Shown here one piece after another: positions 16,079 to 23,781 of a stretch of DNA of 64,000 nucleotides (the stretch's first letter is position 1; each line of letters begins with the position of its first letter). The stretch spans positions 186,001 to 250,000 of the forward strand of contig NZ_SNYV01000019.1 in the NCBI RefSeq assembly GCF_004363245.1. The letters run 5' to 3'. Below the pieces are notes generated by a model that searched no databases, was not told the DNA's origin, and saw nothing but the letters and a program-made list of their open reading frames with translations. Source of the stretch: Sphingobacterium yanglingense. Its GTDB lineage: Bacteria > Bacteroidota > Bacteroidia > Sphingobacteriales > Sphingobacteriaceae. A program made the translations under genes and the position numbers.

Positions 16079-16091
16079 TTGATGCGAATTT
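16075..16091. repeat. Left inverted repeat flanking the GxxExxY gene
   Basis: CTAATTGATGCGAATTT matches the reverse complement of 16508-16524 at 15 of 17 positions. It overlaps the rfbD stop codon (TAA at 16076-16078). Confidence 0.55.
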
Positions 16092-16100
16092 AGTTGAGCA

Positions 16101-16490
16101 ATGAATAAAGAGATTGTCTATAAAAATGAAAGCTTTCAGATCATAGGTATCTGTATGAAAATTCATTCGAATTTAGGAGCAGGCTTTTTGGAGTCGGTTT
16201 ATTCAGAAGTCCTCGCTAAAGAGTTAAAGAAGGAGGGTATTCCTTTTGAACAAGAAAAGAAACTAGATTTATATTATGAAGATCAAAAGTTGAGTAAGTA
16301 TTTTAAAGCAGACTTTATTTGTTTTGAGGATATAATTTTAGAGATTAAATCAGTTAATTTTTTGGCGGAAGCGTTCAATAAACAATTATTAAATTATTTA
16401 CGAGCAACAAATAAGAGGCTTGGGATATTGATTAATTTTGGACAGTCGTCATTGACATATAAAAGAATCGTTAATAGTAAACCTGCGTAA
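16101..16490 (+). CDS. GxxExxY protein (PD-(D/E)XK nuclease-like)
   Basis: This 129-aa protein carries the name-giving motif in GFLESVY (about residues 28-34). The D...ExK pattern of PD-(D/E)XK nucleases follows in ADFICFEDIILEIKSV (about 72-88), then QLLNYLRATNKRLGILINFG. Members are small, widespread and of unknown function, and are often found singly between unrelated genes in Bacteroidota (family knowledge). It lies between rfbD and rfbA only in rfb copy 1 and is bracketed by inverted repeats, so it probably moved in as a unit. Nuclease activity is plausible but unproven. Confidence 0.9.
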   Translation: MNKEIVYKNESFQIIGICMKIHSNLGAGFLESVYSEVLAKELKKEGIPFEQEKKLDLYYEDQKLSKYFKADFICFEDIILEIKSVNFLAEAFNKQLLNYLRATNKRLGILINFGQSSLTYKRIVNSKPA

Positions 16491-16507
16491 TTCGCATTAA
16501 TTTGTGA

Positions 16508-16524
16508 AAATTCGCTTTAATTAG
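16508..16524. repeat. Right inverted repeat flanking the GxxExxY gene
   Basis: AAATTCGCTTTAATTAG is the imperfect inverse of 16075-16091 (15 of 17). A second, related word (AATTCGCATTAAT) lies just upstream at about 16489-16501, so the right end carries two units in tandem. Confidence 0.55.
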
Positions 16525-16531
16525 ATCACGA

Positions 16532-17395
16532 ATGAAAGGAATAATACTCGCCGGCGGCTCCGGTACACGATTACACCCTTTGACACTGGCTGTATCCAAG
16601 CAGTTGATGCCAGTCTATGATAAACCGATGATATATTACCCTTTGTCTACACTGATGTTGGCAGGGATTAATGAGATACTGATTATCTCCACCCCGCAGG
16701 ATCTATCTAATTTTGAAAAATTATTGGGCGATGGATCACAGTTGGGGTGTAAGTTTTCGTATAAAGAGCAACCTTCTCCAGACGGTCTTGCGCAGGCATT
16801 TATATTAGGTGAGGAATTTATCGGAGACGATAAAGTAGCTTTGATATTAGGAGATAACATCTTTTATGGGTCAGGAATGTCTAAGCTGTTGCAATCCTCG
16901 GCAGATCCAGATGGAGGCGTTGTATTTGCCTATCCTGTACATGATCCTGAGCGCTATGGCGTAGTTGAGTTTGATGCAGAAAATAAAGTTGTTTCTATTG
17001 AGGAAAAACCAGTGGAGCCGAAATCTAATTATGCTGTACCCGGCCTTTATTTTTACGATAATGATGTTGTAGAGATTGCTAAAGGTATAAAGCCATCGCA
17101 TCGTGGGGAGTTAGAGATTACTGATGTCAATAGAGAATATCTGAGAAGAGGGAAGCTGAAAGTAGGTGTATTCGATCGGGGAACAGCCTGGTTGGATACA
17201 GGTACAATTCAGTCCTTGATGCAGGCCGGCCAGTTTGTACAAGTCATTGAGGAACGCCAAGGAATGAAAATCGGGGCGATTGAAGAAGTGGCCTATCGCA
17301 TGGGGTATATTGACAGAGAACAGTTGATTCAGATTGCCGAATCCTTAAAAAAATCAGGGTATGGCGAATATCTAATGAGATTGGTTAAGAAATAG
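16532..17395 (+). CDS. rfbA: Glucose-1-phosphate thymidylyltransferase (copy 1)
   Basis: This 287-aa enzyme joins dTTP and glucose-1-phosphate to give dTDP-glucose, the entry step of the rhamnose pathway. The nucleotidyltransferase signature GGSGTRLHPLT is at residues 8-18, followed by SKQLMPVYDKPMIYYPLS, the metal-binding region LGDNIFYG near 109 and EEKP near 155. Length is that of RmlA. It closes the first rfb set; the copy at 23782 is close to identical apart from the C-terminal 20 residues. Confidence 0.95.
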   Translation: MKGIILAGGSGTRLHPLTLAVSKQLMPVYDKPMIYYPLSTLMLAGINEILIISTPQDLSNFEKLLGDGSQLGCKFSYKEQPSPDGLAQAFILGEEFIGDDKVALILGDNIFYGSGMSKLLQSSADPDGGVVFAYPVHDPERYGVVEFDAENKVVSIEEKPVEPKSNYAVPGLYFYDNDVVEIAKGIKPSHRGELEITDVNREYLRRGKLKVGVFDRGTAWLDTGTIQSLMQAGQFVQVIEERQGMKIGAIEEVAYRMGYIDREQLIQIAESLKKSGYGEYLMRLVKK

Positions 17396-17532
17396 GTGGT
17401 AGTGAAAGCTGTCACTTTTTCGTTTATGGTCGGTTACTTCACCGCTTGTCACCGTTTCACGATTTTACATTTTCACTCTATAACCTTCTTAACTTTTCTC
17501 ACTTTTTCTAACCTACTTCATTTTTTTATGAG
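17396..17532. repeat. Degenerate phrase-repeat gap after rfbA copy 1
   Basis: This gap is pyrimidine-rich with recurring short words (GTCACTTTTTC, GTCACCGTTTCAC, TAACCTTCTTAACTTTT). AGTGA/TCACT around 17402-17417 can form a weak hairpin followed by TTTTT, so it might end transcription. No ORF is present. Confidence 0.4.
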
Positions 17533-17540
17533 TACTTTTG
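17533..17540 (+). promoter_or_regulatory. Possible Bacteroidota -7 box before the wHTH gene
   Basis: TACTTTTG fits the TAnnTTTG consensus and lies 20 bases before the ATG at 17561. No clean TTTG is seen at the ideal upstream distance, so only the -7 part is supported. Confidence 0.35.
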
Positions 17541-17560
17541 TGACTCAACACTATTAGCCA

Positions 17561-18076
17561 ATGTTGCAATCATTGATTACGTCCAAGACGAGACTCAAGT
17601 TATTAATTAAATTTTTTGTGTCGGCGAGCAATCGCGGGTACCTGCGTGGTATTGCCGAAGAATTTAATGAATCGACCAATGCAATTCGCAAAGAGCTCAA
17701 TCAATTGACAGAGGCAGGTTATCTTGTTCGCGAAGAAGGTGAGCAGAAGGTTTTCTATCGTGCAAATTCCAAACATACACTGTTTGGTTCATTGCAGGGA
17801 TTAATTCATGATTTTTTAGGTATTGATCAAATTGTGGATCAGGTATTGGAGCGAGCTGGTGATGTACAGCAAGTTGCGTTGCTTGGCGACTATGCGCAAG
17901 GACTAGATTCTGGACATATTGAGGTCTTAGTGATTGGCAATAATGTGGATTCGGCATATTTATTGCAGGCAGCAGGCAAGGCTGAAAAATTGCTGAATAA
18001 AAAGGTGAGCTTGTATACACAGGTACCTGAATTGGCAAAATCGAAAATAGTACTATATCAAAAAGAAAGCTTTTAA
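17561..18076 (+). CDS. Winged-helix protein with nucleotidyltransferase-like C-terminus
   Basis: This 171-aa protein has an N-terminal winged helix-turn-helix (about residues 8-72: RGIAEEFNESTNAIRKELNQL then GYLVREEGEQKVFYRA). Its C-terminal half (about 100-165) resembles the minimal nucleotidyltransferase fold (VALLGDYAQGLDSGHIEVLVIG). The usual GSxxxG...D metal site is degenerate, so catalysis is doubtful. It may be a DNA-binding regulator of the surface-polysaccharide genes. The next gene starts 1 base after its stop, which implies linked expression. Confidence 0.7.
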   Translation: MLQSLITSKTRLKLLIKFFVSASNRGYLRGIAEEFNESTNAIRKELNQLTEAGYLVREEGEQKVFYRANSKHTLFGSLQGLIHDFLGIDQIVDQVLERAGDVQQVALLGDYAQGLDSGHIEVLVIGNNVDSAYLLQAAGKAEKLLNKKVSLYTQVPELAKSKIVLYQKESF

Positions 18077-18077
18077 T

Positions 18078-18548
18078 ATGGATAATAAGGAGAAAAAACA
18101 GGATTACAATCCGGGACCTCGGGTGGGAATTACTTTCTCGACCTTTGATCTGTTGCATGCTGGACACATTATGATGTTGGCTGAGGCAAAGCGTCAATGT
18201 GATTATTTGATCTGTGGTCTGCAAATGGATCCTACATTGGATCGGCCGGAGAAGAATGCGCCCACACAGACCGTTGTTGAACGCTATATTCAATTGCGTG
18301 GTTGTCAGTATGTGGATGAGATTGTCCCTTACTCTACGGAGCAGGATCTGGAAGATATCTTACGGTCCTTTAAGCTAGATGTACGCATTGTGGGCGATGA
18401 GTATAAGAATAGAGATTTTACTGGTCGTCAGTACTGCGAAGATAAAGGGATTGAACTGTATTTCAACGGTAGAGATCATCGTTTTTCGAGTTCGGGACTA
18501 CGTAAGATTGTAGCGGACAAGGAGAACTTGAAAAATGGGAAGGGGTAG
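18078..18548 (+). CDS. Cytidylyltransferase-family protein (TagD/RfaE C-domain type)
   Basis: This 156-aa protein has the nucleotidyltransferase HxGH motif as HAGH at residues 27-30 (TFDLLHAGHIMML). The C-terminal RFSSSGLR at about 135 stands where relatives have the ISTT/TSxL nucleotide-binding motif. It probably transfers a nucleotide to a phosphorylated polyol or sugar to make a precursor for the polysaccharide. The exact substrate cannot be read; glycerol-3-phosphate cytidylyltransferase is one possibility. It is coupled to the wHTH gene upstream and followed by wecB. Confidence 0.8.
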   Translation: MDNKEKKQDYNPGPRVGITFSTFDLLHAGHIMMLAEAKRQCDYLICGLQMDPTLDRPEKNAPTQTVVERYIQLRGCQYVDEIVPYSTEQDLEDILRSFKLDVRIVGDEYKNRDFTGRQYCEDKGIELYFNGRDHRFSSSGLRKIVADKENLKNGKG

Positions 18549-18620
18549 CAAAAGAGAGCTACATAGTATATATTAAGTAACAGGATTTCTTTAGCAAATC
18601 ACAATTATAAAAAACTGTAA

Positions 18621-19739
18621 ATGAAGAAAAATCTTATTGTATTCGGGACACGACCAGAAGCTATTAAAATGGCCCCTTTGGTAAAAGAATTTAGGAAACA
18701 TCCAGATATGGAAACTAGGGTTTGTGTAACCGCGCAACATAGGGAAATGTTGGATCAGGTTTTAGATTTCTTTAATCTTGTACCAGATTATGATATGGAT
18801 TTGATGAGGCCTAATCAGAGTTTGTATTCTTTAACCTCAGATATTATTATTGGTTTAAAGCCTATTTTAGAGGAGTATCAACCAGATTATGTCTATGTAC
18901 ATGGAGATACCAGTACTACCATGGCAGCTGGAATCGCTGCTTTTTATTCAGGGGCACGGGTTTGCCATGTAGAAGCAGGGCTTCGTACACATAATAAGCG
19001 CTCTCCGTTTCCAGAAGAAATTAATAGACAGATCACTGGACGTATTGCTGATTTCCATTTTGCCCCGACTGTAGCTTCCGAAAAGAATCTTTTAGCAGAG
19101 AATATTGCTGTAGATACTATTTTGGTAACGGGTAATACCGTTATTGACGCCTTGTTTGAAAGTTCTGCGCGTGTAAGGGATTTAGATAATGAAGAGATTA
19201 ATGAACTAAAAACACTTGTTGATGCATCTAGGAGGTTGATATTAGTGACGGGACATCGACGGGAGAATCATGGACAAGGATTTATTAATATTTGTGAAGC
19301 ATTGAAGGAAATTGCATTAAAGAATCCAGATGTGCAGATTATTTATCCTGTCCATTTGAATCCTAACGTAAAAGGCCCCGTATATGAAATCCTGTCTGGG
19401 ATTGATAATATACAGTTAATTGATCCTTTAGCCTATCCAGCTTTTGTTTGGTTGATGAATCAGTCTTATCTGATAATTACTGATTCCGGTGGTGTGCAGG
19501 AAGAGGCGCCGAGTCTGGGGAAACCAGTTTTAGTCATGCGTGATACTACCGAAAGACCGGAGGCGGTAGATGCAGGGACAGTTATTCTTGTAGGTACTGA
19601 TAGGCAAAAAATTGTTTCAGAAGCTCAGCAGCTTTTGGATTATACAGCTCGATATAAGCAAATGAGTGAACTACATAACCCTTATGGCGATGGAAAAGCT
19701 TGTGAGCGGATTGTTAATTTCATCAAAAATTTAAGATAA
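18621..19739 (+). CDS. wecB: UDP-N-acetylglucosamine 2-epimerase (non-hydrolysing)
   Basis: This 372-aa enzyme interconverts UDP-GlcNAc and UDP-ManNAc. It has the GT-B-like epimerase fold with GTRPEAIKMAPLV at residues 8-20, HVEAGLRTHNKRSPFPEEINR near 115-135, TGHRREN near 210, and the UDP-binding region DSGGVQEEAPSLGKPVL near 290. Length is typical. Only 3 bases separate it from wecC, with which it forms the standard two-step route to UDP-ManNAcA, an acidic sugar for the capsule repeat. Confidence 0.95.
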   Translation: MKKNLIVFGTRPEAIKMAPLVKEFRKHPDMETRVCVTAQHREMLDQVLDFFNLVPDYDMDLMRPNQSLYSLTSDIIIGLKPILEEYQPDYVYVHGDTSTTMAAGIAAFYSGARVCHVEAGLRTHNKRSPFPEEINRQITGRIADFHFAPTVASEKNLLAENIAVDTILVTGNTVIDALFESSARVRDLDNEEINELKTLVDASRRLILVTGHRRENHGQGFINICEALKEIALKNPDVQIIYPVHLNPNVKGPVYEILSGIDNIQLIDPLAYPAFVWLMNQSYLIITDSGGVQEEAPSLGKPVLVMRDTTERPEAVDAGTVILVGTDRQKIVSEAQQLLDYTARYKQMSELHNPYGDGKACERIVNFIKNLR

Positions 19740-19742
19740 ATC

Positions 19743-20963
19743 ATGTCAATACAAGCAAAAGTAGTAACGGTGGGTTTAGGTTATATCGGATTACCTACCT
19801 CTGCTCTAATCGCAAATAGTGGTATAAAAGTACACGGGGTAGATATCTCACAACATGTAGTTGATACTATCAATGCAGGTAAAATCCATATTGTAGAACC
19901 CGAATTGGATAAGGTAGTTGCCGAAGCTGTAAGCCGAGGGTTTCTAAAGGCTGCTACGAAGCCAGTTGGTGCAGATACATATTTAGTTGTGGTGCCTACT
20001 CCGTTTAAGGGAGATCATCAGCCCGACATTTCCTATGTACAAGCTGCTACTGATGGTATTATCCCTTTATTAAAAGAGGGTGATCTATATATTATCGAAT
20101 CGACTTCTCCTGTTGGGACTACAGAGAAGATGATGGAATTAATATTTACTAAACGGCCAGAATTAAAAGATAAAATATACTTGGCGTATTGCCCTGAGCG
20201 TGTTTTGCCTGGGAATGTAATGTATGAGTTGGTGCATAATGACCGTGTGATTGGAGGTGTTAATGAAGGCTCTACACAAAAAGCATTAGCTTTTTACAGT
20301 CAGTTTGTTAAAGGAGAGTTACATCCGACAAATGCTCGTACAGCAGAGATGTGTAAATTGACAGAAAACTCATCCCGAGATGTACAGATTGCTTTTGCAA
20401 ATGAGCTATCACTAATCTGTGATAAGGCTGGAATAAATGTTTGGGATCTAGTTAGATTAGCAAATAAGCATCCTCGGGTGAATATTTTACAGCCAGGATG
20501 TGGTGTAGGAGGACATTGTATAGCGGTAGATCCGTATTTTATTACTGCAGACTTCCCCATGGAATCTCGTATTATTGCACAGGCACGTTCTACAAACAAT
20601 TATAAACCTTTTTGGTGCGCGGAGAAAGTGAAAACAGCGCGTTTGGAGTTTGAGCTAAAACATGGGCGCCAGCCATCGATAGCTATTATGGGGCTGGCCT
20701 TTAAACCAAATATCGATGATTTGCGCGAATCGCCTGCTATTCATATTGCTGAAAGAGTATTACAGGACTCTGGAGATGCAGCTATGTATATAGTAGAACC
20801 TAATGTTCATGAACATAAAATTTTTAAATTAACAGATTATAAAGAGGCGATAGAAAAGGCAGATATTATTGTGTTTTTAGTGGCGCATAATGAGTTTAAA
20901 ACTTTAGATATTTCTACAGATAAAACAGTGTTAGATTTTTGTGGGGTAACAATAAAAAAATGA
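19743..20963 (+). CDS. wecC: UDP-N-acetyl-D-mannosamine dehydrogenase
   Basis: This 406-aa UDP-sugar dehydrogenase oxidises UDP-ManNAc to UDP-ManNAcA in two NAD+-dependent steps. The N-terminal Rossmann motif is GLGYIGLPTSALIA (residues 11-24), the catalytic Cys is at about 253 in PGCGVGGHCIAVDPYF, and the C-terminal UDP-binding domain begins near 310 (GLAFKPNIDDLRESPA). Pairing with wecB supports ManNAc rather than Glc or GlcNAc as substrate. Its TGA overlaps the ATG of the second rfbB (ATGA), so the two are translationally coupled. Confidence 0.93.
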   Translation: MSIQAKVVTVGLGYIGLPTSALIANSGIKVHGVDISQHVVDTINAGKIHIVEPELDKVVAEAVSRGFLKAATKPVGADTYLVVVPTPFKGDHQPDISYVQAATDGIIPLLKEGDLYIIESTSPVGTTEKMMELIFTKRPELKDKIYLAYCPERVLPGNVMYELVHNDRVIGGVNEGSTQKALAFYSQFVKGELHPTNARTAEMCKLTENSSRDVQIAFANELSLICDKAGINVWDLVRLANKHPRVNILQPGCGVGGHCIAVDPYFITADFPMESRIIAQARSTNNYKPFWCAEKVKTARLEFELKHGRQPSIAIMGLAFKPNIDDLRESPAIHIAERVLQDSGDAAMYIVEPNVHEHKIFKLTDYKEAIEKADIIVFLVAHNEFKTLDISTDKTVLDFCGVTIKK

Positions 20964-22015
20964 TAAAGTCAATTATTATCACAGGTGGTGCAGGCTTTAT
21001 TGGCTCCCACGTAGTACGTGAGTTCGTAAATAAATATCCATCGTATCACATCATCAATCTGGATGCTTTGACCTATGCGGGTAACTTGGAGAACCTGAAA
21101 GATATTGAGGATAAGTCCAATTATACTTTTGTTAAAGCAGATATCACGGATGCAAAGCATATTCTAGAGGTATTTCAAGAATATAAGCCCGATGGAGTTA
21201 TCCATCTAGCGGCAGAATCGCATGTTGATCGCTCAATATGTGATCCTTTAGCATTTGTGATGACGAACGTAATCGGTACGGTTAATTTATTGAATGCCGC
21301 TCGGGAGATTTGGAAGGATAGTTTTGAGGGCAAGCGTTTTCACCATGTGTCTACCGACGAGGTGTATGGTACATTGGGAGAAACGGGGTTATTTACCGAA
21401 GAGACTTCCTACGATCCGCACTCGCCTTATTCGGCTTCCAAAGCTTCTTCAGATCATTTTGTACGCGCCTATCAAGATACGTACGATTTACCTGTAGTAT
21501 TAACCAACTGTTCCAATAATTACGGACCCAATCATTTTCCGGAGAAATTGATTCCGCTTTGTATTCACAATATCTTAAACAATAAGCCTCTACCGATCTA
21601 TGGTGACGGTAAATTCACCCGCGATTGGCTTTTTGTAATTGATCATGCTAAGGCCATCGATCTGGTATTTCATCAAGGTGATAATGGACAGTCTTATAAC
21701 GTTGGTGGCTTTAACGAATGGCAGAATATTGACCTGGTCAAAGAACTGTGCAAGCAGATGGACGAGAAGTTAGGAAGACCAGCAGGTACGGCGGCGCAAT
21801 TGATCACGTTTGTAAAAGATAGACCAGGTCACGATTTGCGTTATGCTATCGATGCGACGAAGATTAACCAAGAATTAGGCTATAAGCCATCTGTAACTTT
21901 CGAACAGGGATTATCCATCACAATCGACTGGTTCCTGTCAAACCAAGAATGGCTAGATAATGTAACCTCTGGGGAGTATCAAAAGTATTATAGTGAACAA
22001 TATAAGGACAACTAG
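20960..22015 (+). CDS. rfbB: dTDP-glucose 4,6-dehydratase (copy 2)
   Basis: This 351-aa enzyme is the paralogue of the gene at 13002, with the same active-site motifs (GGAGFIGSH, STDEVYG, YSASK). The start at 20960 overlaps the wecC stop as ATGA and aligns with copy 1; an upstream in-frame ATG lies inside wecC and is rejected. Protein differences from copy 1 are few and scattered. The first 90 or so bases are almost identical in the two copies while later parts carry many silent changes, a mosaic that suggests gene conversion. Confidence 0.95.
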   Translation: MIKSIIITGGAGFIGSHVVREFVNKYPSYHIINLDALTYAGNLENLKDIEDKSNYTFVKADITDAKHILEVFQEYKPDGVIHLAAESHVDRSICDPLAFVMTNVIGTVNLLNAAREIWKDSFEGKRFHHVSTDEVYGTLGETGLFTEETSYDPHSPYSASKASSDHFVRAYQDTYDLPVVLTNCSNNYGPNHFPEKLIPLCIHNILNNKPLPIYGDGKFTRDWLFVIDHAKAIDLVFHQGDNGQSYNVGGFNEWQNIDLVKELCKQMDEKLGRPAGTAAQLITFVKDRPGHDLRYAIDATKINQELGYKPSVTFEQGLSITIDWFLSNQEWLDNVTSGEYQKYYSEQYKDN

Positions 22016-22073
22016 TTTTTAAATCTATTTAAAGTCTAAATACTAATATCTTAATACTTAATACTAAATAAAG
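22016..22073. repeat. Degenerate TAATACT-type phrase repeats
   Basis: The short rfbB-rfbC gap of copy 2 is made of AT-rich words (TCTAAATACTAATATCT, TAATACTTAATACTAAATAAAG). It stands where copy 1 holds the four-helix-bundle gene. Nearly the same wording fills 23741-23776 before rfbA copy 2. No ORF is present. Confidence 0.5.
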
Positions 22074-22634
22074 ATGAAGATTACAGAAACCAGTCTAAAA
22101 GGCTGTTATATATTAGAACCTGCAAAATTTGGTGATAGCAGAGGATATTTTATGGAAGGCTTTAATGAAAAGACTTTCAATGAGGTGACCGGCACGAATA
22201 CACATTTTGTACAGGATAACCAATCATTCTCTACAAAGGGGGTGCTTCGTGGATTGCACGCGCAGTCGGGAGAGCATGCTCAAGCTAAGTTGGTTCGTGT
22301 ATTGGATGGTGAAGTGTTGGATGTAGCGGTTGATGCTCGACCAGGGTCTCCGACTTTCGGTCAATACGAAGCTGTCCGCCTTTCTGCAGAAAACAATCTG
22401 CAATTGTTCGTTCCACGTGGCTTCCTGCATGGGTTTGTGGTATTAAGTGAGACAGCAACCTTCTTCTACAAGTGCGATAACTACTATAACAAAGAATCCG
22501 AGTGTGGTGTACACCCATTAGATAAAGATCTAGCGGTAGACTGGCAGATCTCAGTAGAAGAAATGTTATTGTCCGATAAAGACAGAGAAGCGCCGAGTTT
22601 TAAGGATGTTTTTAGAAGGGAAGTAGTAAAGTAG
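22074..22634 (+). CDS. rfbC: dTDP-4-dehydrorhamnose 3,5-epimerase (copy 2)
   Basis: This 186-aa cupin-fold epimerase is almost identical to the gene at 14488 up to residue 175 (same RGLHAQ active-site segment and LFVPRGFLHGF). The C-terminus then differs (PSFKDVFRREVVK). It acts on dTDP-4-keto-6-deoxyglucose in the rhamnose pathway. It is separated from rfbD by the second copy of the structured intergenic element. Confidence 0.95.
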   Translation: MKITETSLKGCYILEPAKFGDSRGYFMEGFNEKTFNEVTGTNTHFVQDNQSFSTKGVLRGLHAQSGEHAQAKLVRVLDGEVLDVAVDARPGSPTFGQYEAVRLSAENNLQLFVPRGFLHGFVVLSETATFFYKCDNYYNKESECGVHPLDKDLAVDWQISVEEMLLSDKDREAPSFKDVFRREVVK

Positions 22635-22660
22635 GTTACTGGTTATACAGCTTATATAAT

Positions 22661-22789
22661 GTCGCCTATATTTTTGAAAACTGCAAAAGCTGTTCGGTAG
22701 TTCACTATCCACACATTCAAAAATATCAAGCGACGAGTTTTGGTCCATTTTGGCGATACAAAGTGGAAGCCCGTCACGGCTTGAGTGAT
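22661..22789 (+). repeat. Multi-hairpin element between rfbC and rfbD (copy 2)
   Basis: The outer stem is GTCGC 22661-22665 with GCGAC 22730-22734, and the inner stem is ATATTTTTGAA 22668-22678 with TTCAAAAATAT 22716-22726. Hairpin 2 is CCATTTTG 22745-22752 with CAAAGTGG 22759-22766 (one wobble, 6-nt loop). Hairpin 3 is GTCAC 22773-22777 with GTGAT 22785-22789 (loop GGCTTGA, one wobble). Compared with copy 1 the stem sequences have changed on both sides so that pairing is kept. Confidence 0.75.
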
Positions 22790-22803
22790 ATAAAAAGATT
22801 GAT

Positions 22804-23652
22804 ATGAAGATATTAATAACTGGTTCCAATGGCCAACTCGGTTCCGAATTAAAAGAATACTTAGAAACAAATCCTAGGTACGAAACTTATTTCTTAGACC
22901 GTAAACAACTTCCTTTAGACCAAACTTTGATCATTCAAAACATCTTAGGAATGTATCAACCCGATTTGATCATCCATGCGGCAGCGTATACGGCGGTAGA
23001 CAAGGCCGAATCAGAACCTGCACTTGCCGATGTAGTTAATCATTTGGCATCCGAAGAGATTGCCCAATATTGTAGATTATATGGCGCTAAACTGATTGCT
23101 ATTTCTACCGATTACGTATTTGACGGCAATTCCGATATCGCGCTAACCGAAGATGCTCCTGTAGATCCGATCAACACCTATGGCCTGACCAAGTTGAAAG
23201 GCGAACAGGCAATTCTAAAATGGCATGCGGAGTCTATTGTAATCCGTACCTCGTGGGTATATTCAACCTATGGTAATAACTTTGTGAAGACTATGATCCG
23301 TTTGATGACCGAGCGAGATGAAATATCCTTGATTAATGATCAAATCGGTTCACCGACCTATGCGAAAGACCTAGCTCAGGCTATTGTCGATATCATCGAA
23401 GACGAAGACTGGGTAGGCGGGGTATACCACTACTCCAACGAAGGGGAGATATCCTGGTACGATTTTGCTGTAGCCATTAGAGAAATAAAAGGATTGGATT
23501 GTACAATCAACCCTATTTCTACGACACAATACCCAACGCCAGCAAAGCGACCAAAGTACTCCTTACTCGATAAATCAAAGATAAAACGTACATTTAAAGT
23601 AGAAGTGCCAGATTGGAAAGATAGTTTGCAAGCAATGCTTGCTAGTCTTTAA
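22804..23652 (+). CDS. rfbD: dTDP-4-dehydrorhamnose reductase (copy 2)
   Basis: This 282-aa NAD(P)H-dependent reductase is the paralogue of the gene at 15227, with GSNGQLGSEL, STDYVFDG and YGLTKLKGE in the same places. Residues about 20-30 (YLETNPRYET) and the last few residues differ from copy 1, and the remainder is nearly identical. It completes dTDP-L-rhamnose. The gap to rfbA contains no gene here, in contrast to copy 1. Confidence 0.94.
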   Translation: MKILITGSNGQLGSELKEYLETNPRYETYFLDRKQLPLDQTLIIQNILGMYQPDLIIHAAAYTAVDKAESEPALADVVNHLASEEIAQYCRLYGAKLIAISTDYVFDGNSDIALTEDAPVDPINTYGLTKLKGEQAILKWHAESIVIRTSWVYSTYGNNFVKTMIRLMTERDEISLINDQIGSPTYAKDLAQAIVDIIEDEDWVGGVYHYSNEGEISWYDFAVAIREIKGLDCTINPISTTQYPTPAKRPKYSLLDKSKIKRTFKVEVPDWKDSLQAMLASL

Positions 23653-23781
23653 ATCTAGATAACAGGTTCTCTTGATAACCCCGAAGTAAATTCGGGACAC
23701 AGCACAATAACAAACAATATGGCATTAGCATTAGGACACAAAGTCTGAATACTAACATCTAAATACTAATATCTAAAAAGA
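23653..23781. other. rfbD-rfbA gap of copy 2 with a small hairpin and phrase repeats
   Basis: CCCGAA 23680-23685 pairs with TTCGGG 23691-23696 around a 5-nt loop. Further on lie repeated words of the TCTAAATACTAATATCT type (23741-23776). This is the position occupied by the GxxExxY gene in copy 1. No ORF is present. Confidence 0.45.
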
